Origin: Aquila chrysaetos chrysaetos
Lineage: Eukaryota; Chordata; Aves; Accipitriformes; Accipitridae
Direction: 5' to 3'
Assembly (NCBI RefSeq): GCF_900496995.4
Contig: NC_044024.1
Coordinates: 15,254,698 to 15,318,697, forward strand
DNA: 64,000 nt
Positions 12,801 to 34,769 of the stretch are shown here, in pieces; the stretch's first letter is position 1; each line of letters opens with the position of its first letter. The notes under the pieces were generated by a model. The model had not been told where the DNA came from, did not search any database, and saw only the letters and a list, made by a program, of their open reading frames with translations. Made by a program: the position numbers and the translations under genes.

Positions 12801-15275
12801 TGTTAACAATATCCTCACAAAACTAAACACCAACCCTCAAACTCCTCTCTGTTGTCCTGCCCATAACATTTCCAAGGCATAATCATTCCTTAAAACCAGC
12901 TGCTTTTAGACTAATGCATTTTGCTGCTCCAACACAAGAGGTCTCCTGTGTTTGCAGTTCACAACAGGAGCCCCACTGACCTGGTTTTATAGCTTAGGTT
13001 TTCAGTTCAAATTACATTGAGAGTTTCTTAATGCAAACATGACTTTATATTCCCCCTAGACAACAGTTCCCTATGAACTTGTCTGTACAGATAGTAACCA
13101 ACCTGCGCTGAGAAAACACGTCTCGGAGACTTTGGTTTATTCTTTCTTATGCTTCTCCTGAATTTGAAGAGTGTGGGAAAAAGTAAAGAAAAAAAACAGA
13201 GCCAAAGTGCAGAATCCAGCTGCAATTAAGTCTTTGGCTCAGTTTTGAGCCAAGTTCATGAGAAACCTGTGTTAGATAGCATAACCAACTTTACTCTCTT
13301 ATTTCAATAAGAGATTTTTGGAGTGCAATTAGCATGGTGAAGTCTTGGGGGTCTGGACTGACGGCAAGCCTGTCACTCTTGGTTGCCGCTACATTGAGAA
13401 AGGCTTGCATTTCTCATCTTGATATTATTCATTAATTATACCATTCACTATAATTGTTGTTAATGTTTCATGTTTTAGAAATACTAGGTCTGGTTCCACT
13501 CTTACTAACTCTGGCATAAATCACAACGTAGGTTGCAAGTGTAAAACTGGTGTGAGGGAAGGAAACAGGACTTGTGTAAGAAGACTATTGGAATGCCTTG
13601 GCCTAGGTTTCTTTATGCAAGGAAGCAGGGGGGGAAAATCAACTTAGCTGAGACAAGAATGCTAGGAAACAGCGATTTCTCCTTCATAAAGAGTTAGAGC
13701 ACAGCTCTTAGGAGCGCAGCATTCAAATAAGAATCAGCATTTTAGCTGGAGACAAATGCACTAATCACGGTCATGAACACAGCTGAACTAAATGTCTCAG
13801 CAAAACCACTCAGTAATGGCATTAGTCATGATAAAGGAAATGAGTATTTTCAGGATAAGACACACTCAAAGAATACAAACAGAATCCTTTGTGCCTGCTT
13901 CCATGGAGGAATGATTCAGAGTATGTATTTGAACAACTTGCTACTAAAATAGCAGCACAGTTCAAGACATCCTTTAAAGAAATGCGTCTGGAAGAGAAAG
14001 AGCTGCTCCATAAATTGTTTTTTAATTGTCCAGATGACCAATTCCTCTATCACTGAGCAGGAACAATTTAGCAGAAAGAAAGAATGGAACGATTACAGGA
14101 ACAATAAGGGTTATTTTTAAAGTAAATTGAAACACACACACACAAAAATAAAATCCTTATTTTACCTTTAAGCATTCCTAAACTTACTCTTTATTAAAAA
14201 GTGACTGATCTATTCTATACTCTATGAAGTGTGAAGCACTGTGTGAAGCAAATGCCAATGCAACTGAAGAGATTATATAAAGATTTAGCAGTAAAAATTC
14301 CTCGAAATCGTATTTTTTTCTAAACTACTTATCACATGGAAATGTGCAACTTACTATGCTGTGTAAGAACAAATGATATTAAAAGGGTGATAATTTTTCT
14401 TACTGTTTAAAATTTGGAAGCACTACTTCCAACATGCTTCTAATACAGTAAAAATAGACAATAGAAGCATTCCACTACTTTGGTCACATATCTCAGTGAC
14501 TTATAGCTGATGATGATTAACCATACCACGAGTCTTCACTTCAAATGCAAAAGAAAATGTCTAGTGGTAGCTAATATCCCACAGCTTATGATTTTCTGTC
14601 TCATGTTCTTTGATGTGTTACTGACCTCTAGTCGAGGAGCTCTGGAATTACAGGGCAGAGCCGCTCCCACATATGTAGATGACGTCTGAAGAACTACTAA
14701 AAATCGTAACAAAGAAGTGAAAAGCTGGAGGACTTTTGCCTCCTTTCAGCTGTGGTCATGAAGAAGAGGCACTGCAAAGTGTAGACAAGCACTAGCTGTA
14801 AAAGCAGAAGGCTTACATGAGGTTTGCGTGTGAGATTTGATGTAGGAACATAATGAATTTGCACTTCTTAGTTTTTTGTTTTAATGTCTTGTGACTCTTT
14901 TAAACCTCTCAAGGAAAGTGAAGTGTTATTGATCTGAAATCACGGATATGAGAAACTTTCAGAAATCCAGACCTGGCCACTGTTTTCAAACTAATAAATG
15001 ACAGAGAGAGAGAAGGGAGAGAGGCAAGAGAGATGCGAGAGCCTTATGAAGCCTAATGAGCATAGAAATTCCATCCCGTGCTATCAAAACCTTGCCACGT
15101 AAACCCAATACGTTCCTGAAAAGTGAACAACTGACCTTAAAACACAGAGCGCTGAGATATTTTTTTCTGGCAGAAAAGAAATCTTACTAATACTCAGCTA
15201 CCCACTCAGGTGGGTCTCTTCAGCCCACTGGCTTCCTTTGGTAGCACTAGCACTGGGATGCACGTGCCAGTTTTC
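9832..15275. other. intergenic, no gene recognised
   Basis: AT-rich with scattered short open frames that resemble nothing known. A purine-rich agagag patch lies at 15001-15050. Confidence 0.6.
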
Positions 15276-15389
15276 TGGCACTGGTTCAGCAAAGCATTTT
15301 AAACACATACTTAGCTAACACACTTAAGTGTTTTACTGAACAGGAATGTACTTAAGTGCATGGCTTAGCACTGTACTAGGTCAGGGCCT
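15276..15389. mobile_element. ancient palindromic MITE-like relic
   Basis: The left end ggcactggttcagcaaagca and the reverse complement of the right end (ggccctgacctag, then cagtgctaagc) are diverged inverted copies. Inner words such as acttaagtg also recur on both arms. The pattern resembles the ggccctgattcagcaaagc palindromic DNA-transposon family known in archosaurs and turtles. Identification is from memory and the element is decayed. Confidence 0.45.
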
Positions 15390-18300
15390 ATCTATATTTA
15401 ATAAAGGTAAATGAAGGTTAGCACATTCACAAAATGAATATTAAAAGAATCCTTAGACAAACCATCACTTACAAAGGCAGTGAAAAATTCTGATCTCATT
15501 TCCATGGGTTTACATCAGACAGAATATCATTTCTTTAATAGAGCAACATGGAACAAATACAGAAAATACTTGAGGTGTTTCCACAAAGTACTATCTCAGA
15601 AAAGAGTAATTGCAGGGAAGAGTAACAGTTACAGAAACAAATAACCCTCAAAAGAAATGAGGGTTTGCAAATTATTAAAATATGAAGACCCATTTAAAGC
15701 AAACACATCACAGCTTCCCTGTCCAGAATGCTATACCTCCAAAATAAATAGCTTTAATCTGTGCTAATCTTATTTCAGCAAAGAAAAGCTAAAGCTGGTG
15801 ACAAGAAAATGATTATATTATCAAGTTCAATAAGACAATCTATTTGTTTTTAACATCCCTGACCTTGATTTTGTTTAGTAAAACAAGGTATCCAAGTTTT
15901 CCAGCAGAGCAGATAAAGGAAAAAGATGAGTATCCCACAGCTGCATGTAATGAGGGCTCCCTAAGTAATGGATCACATCCTTCTTGCTGTGAAATATTCG
16001 AGAGGGCTCAAGTAAAGAAAATCATTTCCTTCAGCACAAGATCAAACTCGCTTTGAAAACAGGAAAACGTGGGAAGTATTAGGCTAGGCTGTAGGTTCAA
16101 TCAAGGATAGATATTATACACTTCATACCTGCCAAGATTTGTCTTCTAGGAATTATATCCTAATTCTATTACCAGGAAAATATTTCAGAAAAGGCTCTGT
16201 TCTTTAAAGCTGGAATAGCAGACACAGAGATCAAAACAAACTTTTTCCAGACATGTGATTAATACTTGCCCTTTTATTAGGCAATTTGTTGGGAGAAAAA
16301 GCCCTGCTTAAAATTCACTGCAGCTCTCTGGCCAGGGGAAGCATTTCTTTGGCTCTGCAGGGGCTGTATAGCCTGGCTTTCCAGGAAGGAGGACAGGGAG
16401 GAGCGTCCTTCTGACAACAGCATCGGGGTGAGCCTGCAAGGCACTACAACAAAGATTGACAGCAGGGGGGAAGAGGGGAAATGGAAGAAAAAGCTGCTGC
16501 TTCATTTTTCAGAGAAGAATTACCACTAGCCTTTTCCAGTTGGGCACCTGTTCTTTATGGCAGCATCTCCTCGACTCAGACTACTTTGTGTCATCTGTAA
16601 ACCACATTTGGAAAGCTTTGGAAAAACAGAAACAGCCTTGGGTTAAAAGCATCAGATAAGGAATCAATGTCCTTTTAGATCCATATCTGCTCACAATCCT
16701 TGTCCAACCATGAGTAAAAACTTCAGTTCTCTGGGCTGGAGTCCCCCATCTGTAAAAGAGCAGTAATCTTCCCTGACTGCCCTTCTCATTCAGTCCGAGC
16801 GTTGGGGCACAGGTACCACTCTCTTTCTAGAGCGCTGCAAACAGAAACGGCCTAAACCCAACTCCAGCCTTCAACACCGTGCTAACGTGAATAATTATTT
16901 GTGGACCCATTATTAAAATGGCATTTTCAATACCATAAGAAGCTGCGTGAATTGGGATTTTTCCATCACTTTCTTGTTGCCAATATTTTGAAGTTTTCCC
17001 GCAAGACAAAAATTACAAAAAATTCTGGTTTAAAAACTTGAATTGTCACTTGTGAAATGAGCCATTTCATTTTGACAAAGGTGAACACTTTCCTTCTGAG
17101 GTCAAATTTTTTTGTTATGACTTTATTATTTTCACAAAGTAATTGCATTCTCATTTGTTATAATACCCCTTTATATTATGTCAAAATTATACAATATAAT
17201 AAAAATTGAAGTAAAATTGAAGCGAAGGTCCCTGATCTTATCAAAGCAAAATTTTCAATAAAACTGTCACCAAAGCAATATCTCTACATAAGAGTTTGAT
17301 TTAATCAAATAAACATTATCCTGACAAAAAAAGAGACTGCAGTCAGATGATACTCAGCCAACTCTTTGAATCTCTACAAAAGATACATAAGCAAGACTTT
17401 GTTCATAAGACTTGCAGCTACACTTGGAGCCCAACACAGCCCTGAAGCATGACCAGACTCTGACTTCATTTGTACCTACTTTACCAAGCAGCTTCAGCAG
17501 GCTGCCTAAGAGGAATCCAGCCCAGAGATCTGCTAAATATTTAGTGCAGGCTGGCCACGGAGCACGTTCAAACAATTAGGAATATGTAACCTACAGGTAA
17601 CTGCTCTTCAGTTACACAGCAGAGAGTAAACTGGGCATCTTCAGCACAAGCGTGTAACATACTAGAAATTAAAGACTCTACTATGGCATCGGGACCAAAA
17701 GAAAAGAGCAAGAGTTTTGAATACATGGATAATGCCAAACTGAGTATTCTTGGGACAAAATCACAACACACTGTCCAGAGGTAGATTTTCAAAAGTGCTT
17801 CAGAGATAAATTCAACGAACTTGTGCAGTCAATCACAACACATACAAAGCTTACAGATTTTATACCTAAAACACAGAAATAAATTAGAGCAGAAACAGGA
17901 AGACCTGAGTACCCCGAGATGTCTGCACTGTCTAAAACCAGAGATATAAAATATTTCCCTTTCCAGTCTTGCTCTCTTTAGATTTCTCTTCTTTCTATCT
18001 TCTTGCTGGCTCCTAATCTCTCAGATCATGGCTTTATATCCAATTTCAGTGTTCATTACATCTCACTGTTCCTTTCCTCTCTGCTGCTTCAGTCTATTAT
18101 CCCCACTCCACGTCCAACCACACCTACAGAAATATCACAAACTTTGCCATTTCCTCTTGCTTACTCAAAGCTCCATTATAGTTGGGGCCTTCACAGACTG
18201 CTGGATAAAAATGTTCTACTCGGCATTGAGCCAAGTGCTGAAGATAGAGGGCAAAAGGCTCTTTTTGCTGCCTCATATGGTGGATCTTGACATTGGTAGT

Positions 18301-21300
18301 CTATCTTCTTTCATAAGCAGAACTCCCACAGACTTTAAAAGGAGATCTGTACATGTAGGCAGAGAAGAACACTGGAGTCAAGATTCCACCCATGCAGATC
18401 TGAAGATAATTTTCATTAGCTACAAAGTCAAACACAGAGGCACAAAAAGTTTTGACATAGAGTCATCTTAACTTGGCTGGGAGTTTCTGATGTAAAGAGC
18501 AAGAAGGTCTATAGCCTAGAAAACTGTGGAGTGCTGGAAAACCTAGTTACCAAGAGGGTAATTTCATTCTTTATGTAGCGTTTCACATTTGAATGCTAAG
18601 TAACCACTAGAGGAAAAATAAAAAAAAGAAATCAACATTCAACCAAGGATCTCAGCTACAACTACCAGGCACTTCCCAAATATAGTCTGAGACTCTCTGT
18701 ATCCTAAAGGTCTGAAACGTAAGCTGAGCACAGTGCCCTGCAAAAGCTGGGTGTTGACCATGACATTATGGCAATTTTGCCAATGGTGATATTGCTGCCT
18801 ACCAGAGAAAATACACATTAGCACCAGGAATTAAGAAACATCCCTGACAGAAGTATCATGTCTATATCCCATCCTTCATGCTGTGGAACACTCGTTCCAG
18901 CAGGGGACTCCACTTGACCAATACAACACAGCAGCAAGTCAGTAATACATAATTAACATGCAACAGTGATTAATTAGGTAACATCTGACCAATAGCCAGG
19001 ACACTCAGCTGCCTTTGCCTGTCTCACCACACAAAAACATTTGCAACTCGCACAGACAGCTATTAATTCAAAACGTACCCCATTTCCCCCAGCAAGCACA
19101 GAGCACAGGCCAAAGGGGGGATTCCAATCTGTTGCACAGCACAGTATGTAGCTACAGCATTTCCATATACTCCAGTGTGCACAGCATGCCTCAAATTAAA
19201 CCCAAATCTTTCCTTTGCAAACAGCATGCTGTAAACATTCAAGTAGAGTGTTACAAAGTACACCCAAAGACACAGCTGTCTCCATTTTTTAAAGACTCCT
19301 ATTGCTTCTGCTTTGTACACAGCAGATTTTTTACTTTGCTTTGAAAACTTTGTTTCTAGGGTGTAGATGTACAACATACTAAAATCAATGTCATGAGTTA
19401 TGATTGACTGATGTACAGCTGTTTAGGGACCAAAATTGTAATTCCATTGCTTAATCACTCCTGTACATTAGCTTATTAACAGAGGCCTGTTTATTGACTC
19501 TGCTTTGTGCCAAGTGCTTACGATGGCTACTCCAGGCTCCCCAGTGGAATCTCTCCATACATGTACCACAGGTAACAATTCCTGCTGATGCAGCATCATG
19601 CTGTTCTTCCAGCTGTTCTGGTGCCATCCTGAGAAATAGGGTCAGCACTGGCATCTCATTTATTTCCTGATGCTTGGCTTGCATCCTCTTCCCTCTAGAG
19701 AGAACGCTGTTGCAAGAGCACTTTACTTTTATTGCTCCTGTTAAGCTCTTTTGTTCTTCAGTGGAGGCTGCTCAGCCTAGCAAAGCCCACAGCTCAGGCT
19801 CTCCAGCATTTTGGTTTGTTTGAAAAAATGTGCCTTTTCCTTTTGTCTCCGCTGGTTTTGCATTTTGCTCAACCAATTCCATAACAAAACTAACTCACAT
19901 AGCACTTGCAAGAGCAAAGCTTTTTTTACCGCTATGCCTCACTCGTCCTCAAAAACGTTATGCCTCAGTTCAGCAGCAGGCAGAAGGAAACGGCTCACTA
20001 GCTGGACGGCAGTCCTGCTCAGCGACTTGTGCAATTATTCAAGAATGTCCTTGCCCTGAGCATGTGGATACCAGTCTTGATTCACTGGCTGTCAGAGACA
20101 ATTCTGTTTCATGTCTCCCCAAAAGATTACTGGATTTTGATTAAGAAAGGTCAAGGGCAGCTTTTCCCTTCCAGTATAAAGAGTATGACTTGAGGAAAAA
20201 AATACTCATCACCTAGCACGAGGACTTTTATCTCCACTTGAAAAACTAAATTGCCTGAAGAGATGGGAGGCTTAGGGCAGGCTATGTACAAGAATGTTTT
20301 CATGCAAATAAATTCCTAAATAATTTATCTACACGCTATAATTTTAAGCCCCCCCAAAAAGGTTTGGGTTTTTTTTAACAGGTGTTTTAGCAGGAGAGCA
20401 AAACGCAAAGCTCAAGTAGCCGAGTCTAAGATAATACCCATTTGCCAGATCAATTTTAAATGCACACTGTATTACTGACCTAGCATACTAGAGATTTAGA
20501 TTAATCCTTAACGCTTCAATACATCCCCTCAAAATAACTTTCCCAATATTTGATTCTCCTTTGAAGGAAAGTGTGTCAGAGATATAATTAGCTCTAGCTA
20601 CAGACTCCAAATCTCTGCTTGGCACCATTCTCAATAAAACACACCTTCAACCAGTGTGAAATTGGTATAGCTACATTGAATCTGCTACATGCAACTGCAG
20701 TATTTCACACCAGCTGAAGATCTAAGTATACATGCATAAGTGAGGGAAAAATATGTTTTCATCAGGAATAATAATGCTGCAGAACACACAGCATCTTGGG
20801 CTGAGTAAAACAAATGACAAGTTCATAAGAAATATATTCTTCTAATTGAGTTTAAGGCACTAAATAACCACTGTCTTCTAACAGAGAATCAGATTCATGG
20901 TGGGTATCTCTACATTAATTAGGAATAAGACTGTCACATGGATTTTAATGAAATAAAGTTATGTCTGTGGCTTCTCTAGGATATTAAAGTCAATTTATCT
21001 GAGGAAGACAAGTAATGGCTGGCTTTTTCTTTTTGTAGGAATTGGAGTTCATTGAGGAAGGTAGCAGGAGTTAGCACTGTCTGAACAAGCTCTTACCTGT
21101 TAAGGTACAAATTCCGAGAGCCTCAATTACCAAGATGGAATTGCAGAAATCCAGCAGGCTGATAGAACACAACAAAAATTACTGCCATCACACTAGAGCA
21201 CAGTGTACCTCGTGGCTGTGAGCATAAGGTACAGATAGCACTTAAATACTCAGCAAAACATTTTTCTCGGATACAAGCCCCTAAACATATTTACCTTAAT

Positions 21301-21756
21301 GCATTTGGCCATATGGAAATTTACTTACCAGCATAGCTTGGGACAACTAACACTCCACATCCTGTGTTGCTAAACACCACACTAAAAACTTAAAACTAAA
21401 TGGGAGGCTTTTAGCTATCTTAGTCCAAAACCAAGACTGCCAAGCCCCACTTAGCACCTACGAATGCAAACATCCAAGTTTCTGCCACTGGACGTGACAA
21501 CCCTCAAGTACACCGAGCAGTTCAGCAACTACAGCAACCAGCAAGCTACAACAGCGAAAGGTTTCCATCTCTTTTCACCTGTGGGGCCTCACTGGAGCAA
21601 TCCTCATGAAAAACCACAGAAGAGGATACTGGTGTTACCTTAAGCCCTCAGTCTTATTTAGTGTTTCAGTGATGAAAGCACTCATTTCATACACATTAAT
21701 TAAAAATTTAGATCCCCTCCTGTATGATAAGAAGCATGAATCTCCAAATTAAAGTT
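15390..21756. other. intergenic, no gene recognised
   Basis: AT-rich downstream flank of IDS. It contains another pyrimidine-rich patch at about 17950-18140. The 147-codon frame at 18028-18471 has no recognisable similarity and looks fortuitous. Confidence 0.6.
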
Positions 21757-21762
21757 TTTATT
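21757..21762 (-). terminator. IDS: possible distal poly(A) signal AATAAA for IDS
   Basis: This is the first canonical AATAAA on the minus strand after the IDS stop, about 545 nt downstream. The GU-rich context below it is weak. Confidence 0.35.
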
Positions 21763-22202
21763 TAAAATAATTAGATTTTGAATGAAACACAAAGTTTCTC
21801 TTTTAGGTCTAATCAGAGGTAACGCTGATGACAGCAGACACCTCAGTCCTTCACCACTATCAAATGTCTCCTTGACCACTCCAGCCCCAAGTCTCTTAGG
21901 TGAAGTGGACAGGACCTGTCTACTGACACACATTCTCTGCACAGCCTTTCAAACAAAGAAGTCTCTCTTTTTCCACCTTCCACACCACCAGTTTCAGCAC
22001 AGATAATAAATTTCAATTCTTCAGTCACTACAGAACAGAAGACCACAGAGATGTTCCACAGCATGGGCCTGCATACCCTGTGTGGCCTTTACAGAAGTGT
22101 TGTGAGCTTGTGTTTGAAAACACAACTGCAGAAGTTCACTCTACTTCATTGTAATAAGGGCTGTAACAAAGGCAATAGCTAGTGTTTTGATACAAACAGG
22201 AT

Positions 22203-22208
22203 TTTAAT
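22203..22208 (-). terminator. IDS: possible proximal poly(A) signal ATTAAA for IDS
   Basis: This ATTAAA hexamer on the minus strand lies about 100 nt past the stop codon. The sequence below it reads CCTGTTTGTATC, a plausible GU-rich downstream element. Confidence 0.35.
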
Positions 22209-22306
22209 TCAATCCAAGTGTTTTCTGTACAACAGAAAGGTTTTTATACAAAAAAAAGGAAGTGTTACTTCACTGGCAAGAACTTGCACAAAGAAGTTTC
22301 TGAACT

Positions 22307-32478
<10,172 letters not shown>

Positions 32479-34700
32479 CTCCCAGAGAGGCGGCGGGAGC
32501 GGGCGGGCGGGCCGGCTTCGGCCTCCCCGGGGGCGGGACCGGCTGCTTCGCCGCCGCCGCCGCCGGGCGGACGCCGTTCCCCCGCTCCGCCACGCGGTGG
32601 CGGCGTGGCGCCGCGCAGGGAGCCGCGGCCCCGGAGGCTGCAGAGGGAAGGGGCGGCGGGGGCTGCGCGGGGGTGGCGCGGTATCGCCGCGGGTAGCCCG
32701 CTCGGGAGAAGCGCCGGCAAGAAGGCGGGGAGGAGAGCGGGCCGGGACGGGTGTGTGCCGGTTGCAGCCGCTGAAGAGGCAGCGCTGTAGGGCACGGGAG
32801 CTCCTGCAGGTCTCGGCCGCCGTCAGTCCCGGCCGGAGCCCCTGGGCGCTCACCGCGGTAGCTCCCTGGGAAAGGGAATACTTCCCGGCGTTCTGACAGT
32901 TGCTTCTTTCTCATGCAAATAACGCCGGGGAATGAGGAAGTCAAGGGTTAGTATTTAGAGAAGCTGTCTCAGAGTCGTCCTTTAATCCTATTTGTTAATC
33001 AGTTCTACAAGCAGTTAACACTTATTTTTGTTCTTTAAACAAACGCTGTGTTTCCAGAGTTACCTCAAGATCTAGCAAGGTCAGGCTCCTGTAGGCTGTT
33101 GGTGAGAATGCATGTTCTGTGCAGCGTGCGAGTCTCCACTGTCAGTGTTTTTAGGACTTACCATTGGTGAGATACGAGCGTCAGCTGGGTGGGCTCAGCT
33201 GTTCACCTGTGCCAAGGCGCTCTCCTCCGCGGCTGTACGGCAGGCAGGGCCTTGCTTTCAAGCCAGTTGACCTCTTTTATTCAACTCGACTGTTGTAGTG
33301 GTCTAGAGGGCCAGAAGAGGACAGAGAAGTTCATATCGCTTTTTTGACCCATCCTTTAAAGACCAGTCTTGGCTTTAGCAGACTGAAAGCTAGCTGCATA
33401 TTGTCCCCTCTCCATAATATTAAAAGTTACTAGTTTTATAAAAAGCTCTGAAATTTTTCACAGCATCTATCTTTAATTGTGGAAGAGAGAATAGATTTAT
33501 TGCCAGTATTCCTGTACAAAATAAACTCACTGTTAACTATACAGGTGCTTCCCAATCTGCAACTGTACAATTACCAAAGACCAAGATGGTATAATAAAGC
33601 TGCTCACAAGGTTATAAAAGAATTAAATGACCATAACTATGTAGTCTTAAACATTTAACAAGCAGGTAAAGTGATGACAAATATACCAATATTGAAAATA
33701 TACAGCCAACTTTTCACTCATTTGCATGTGAAAACCACTATGACAATGGTACCTGTGATGGCATGTGGATTTTTCTTTTTTAACAAGCGTTAGGTACTCC
33801 TTTGACTACAAATGGCAGATTAACAGTGAAATGTACTGGCAAATATCAATGTCTTTAGGATCAGAGTATTTAAAAAAAAAAAAAAACCACCCTAGGGGAA
33901 AAAAGCCTCCATTTACAGAGAAGCAATGTATCTCTAATGGAATCTATAATTTTATTCTTTCTGTGCTTCAGGACTGTATCGGTTGCTCTTTCTTATCAAA
34001 ATTAAAATGTTGGCAGCATGAGTTCTGAGACAGAAATGCCCTAATTCATCACTTTTTTTATACTGAGGACTAGCATACGGAAAGAAAAATCAATAGCTGA
34101 GTGTGAAAAGTCCAGATAGCAGAGCCTGCCTCATCAGAGGCAGGCAGGTAGGTGGATTAGTCCTCCTGTGCTGCTGGGATTGTGCAAATTGTGGTATTTC
34201 TGCAACTTTGAAGTTATCTGCACTAAGAGAAATTGCCGTGAAAACAGTCTTACTTTCCTAGATGGTCCTCTTTTTCTTTTTTTTTCCCCCACAAAGAATT
34301 GTTATTCAAAGGGAGTATAAAGATTTTGAAGGCTTGTCTGGGATTTTTGCATACCCTATCACTTACTCAGAAGCACGGCAGTAGATTGGCCAGATGCAAT
34401 TAATCCACAGCATGTCCAATGCATAAATAGCACAAAGCACACACAAAACTTGATGCCTTCTCGAGATGTTGGGCATACCGCGCATGTGCACATCAAACGG
34501 ACAACACATTTGATAAGCCAAGCTCTTCTTGGGTAGGTTGGATCTCCTCCATGCTTGCCGTGTTGGTGGCTCACGCAGTACCTCCAATACACGCAAGGCA
34601 CAGCACACTTAGCACATTTCTGCAAGTTCTCTATACACGTACACGTGACACAGCCCAGATATGCCAACCGTACAGCACATTTGTAATACTACATGTGCAA

Positions 34701-34769
34701 TGGAGAATATGAAGCAGAAATGTAGGTAACTGTATGTGTCTGGAGAATCTGAAGCAGAAATATAGGAAC
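34701..34769 (+). repeat. tandem duplication, period 40 bp
   Basis: tggagaatatgaagcagaaa at 34701 and tggagaatctgaagcagaaa at 34741, each followed by a t-tagg word. Two copies only. Confidence 0.8.

Larger units (their letters stand above)
21757..22306 (-). other. IDS: IDS 3' untranslated region (approximate)
   Basis: Sequence downstream of the IDS stop on the minus strand. Two possible poly(A) signals are seen: ATTAAA at 22203-22208, about 100 nt after the stop and followed by T/G-rich sequence, and AATAAA at 21757-21762. Which is used cannot be decided from sequence, and a longer 3'UTR is possible. Confidence 0.5.

Noticed and set aside
18028..18471. 147-codon plus-strand frame downstream of IDS
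   Set aside because: No recognisable domain, no convincing splice or promoter context. It begins in a pyrimidine-rich patch and a length like this is expected occasionally by chance.
19451..19684. Minus-strand frame with a C-x2-C and H-x2-H pattern resembling a zinc finger
   Set aside because: Spacing does not fit C2H2 consensus, only one unit exists, and no splice partners or homology are recognisable.
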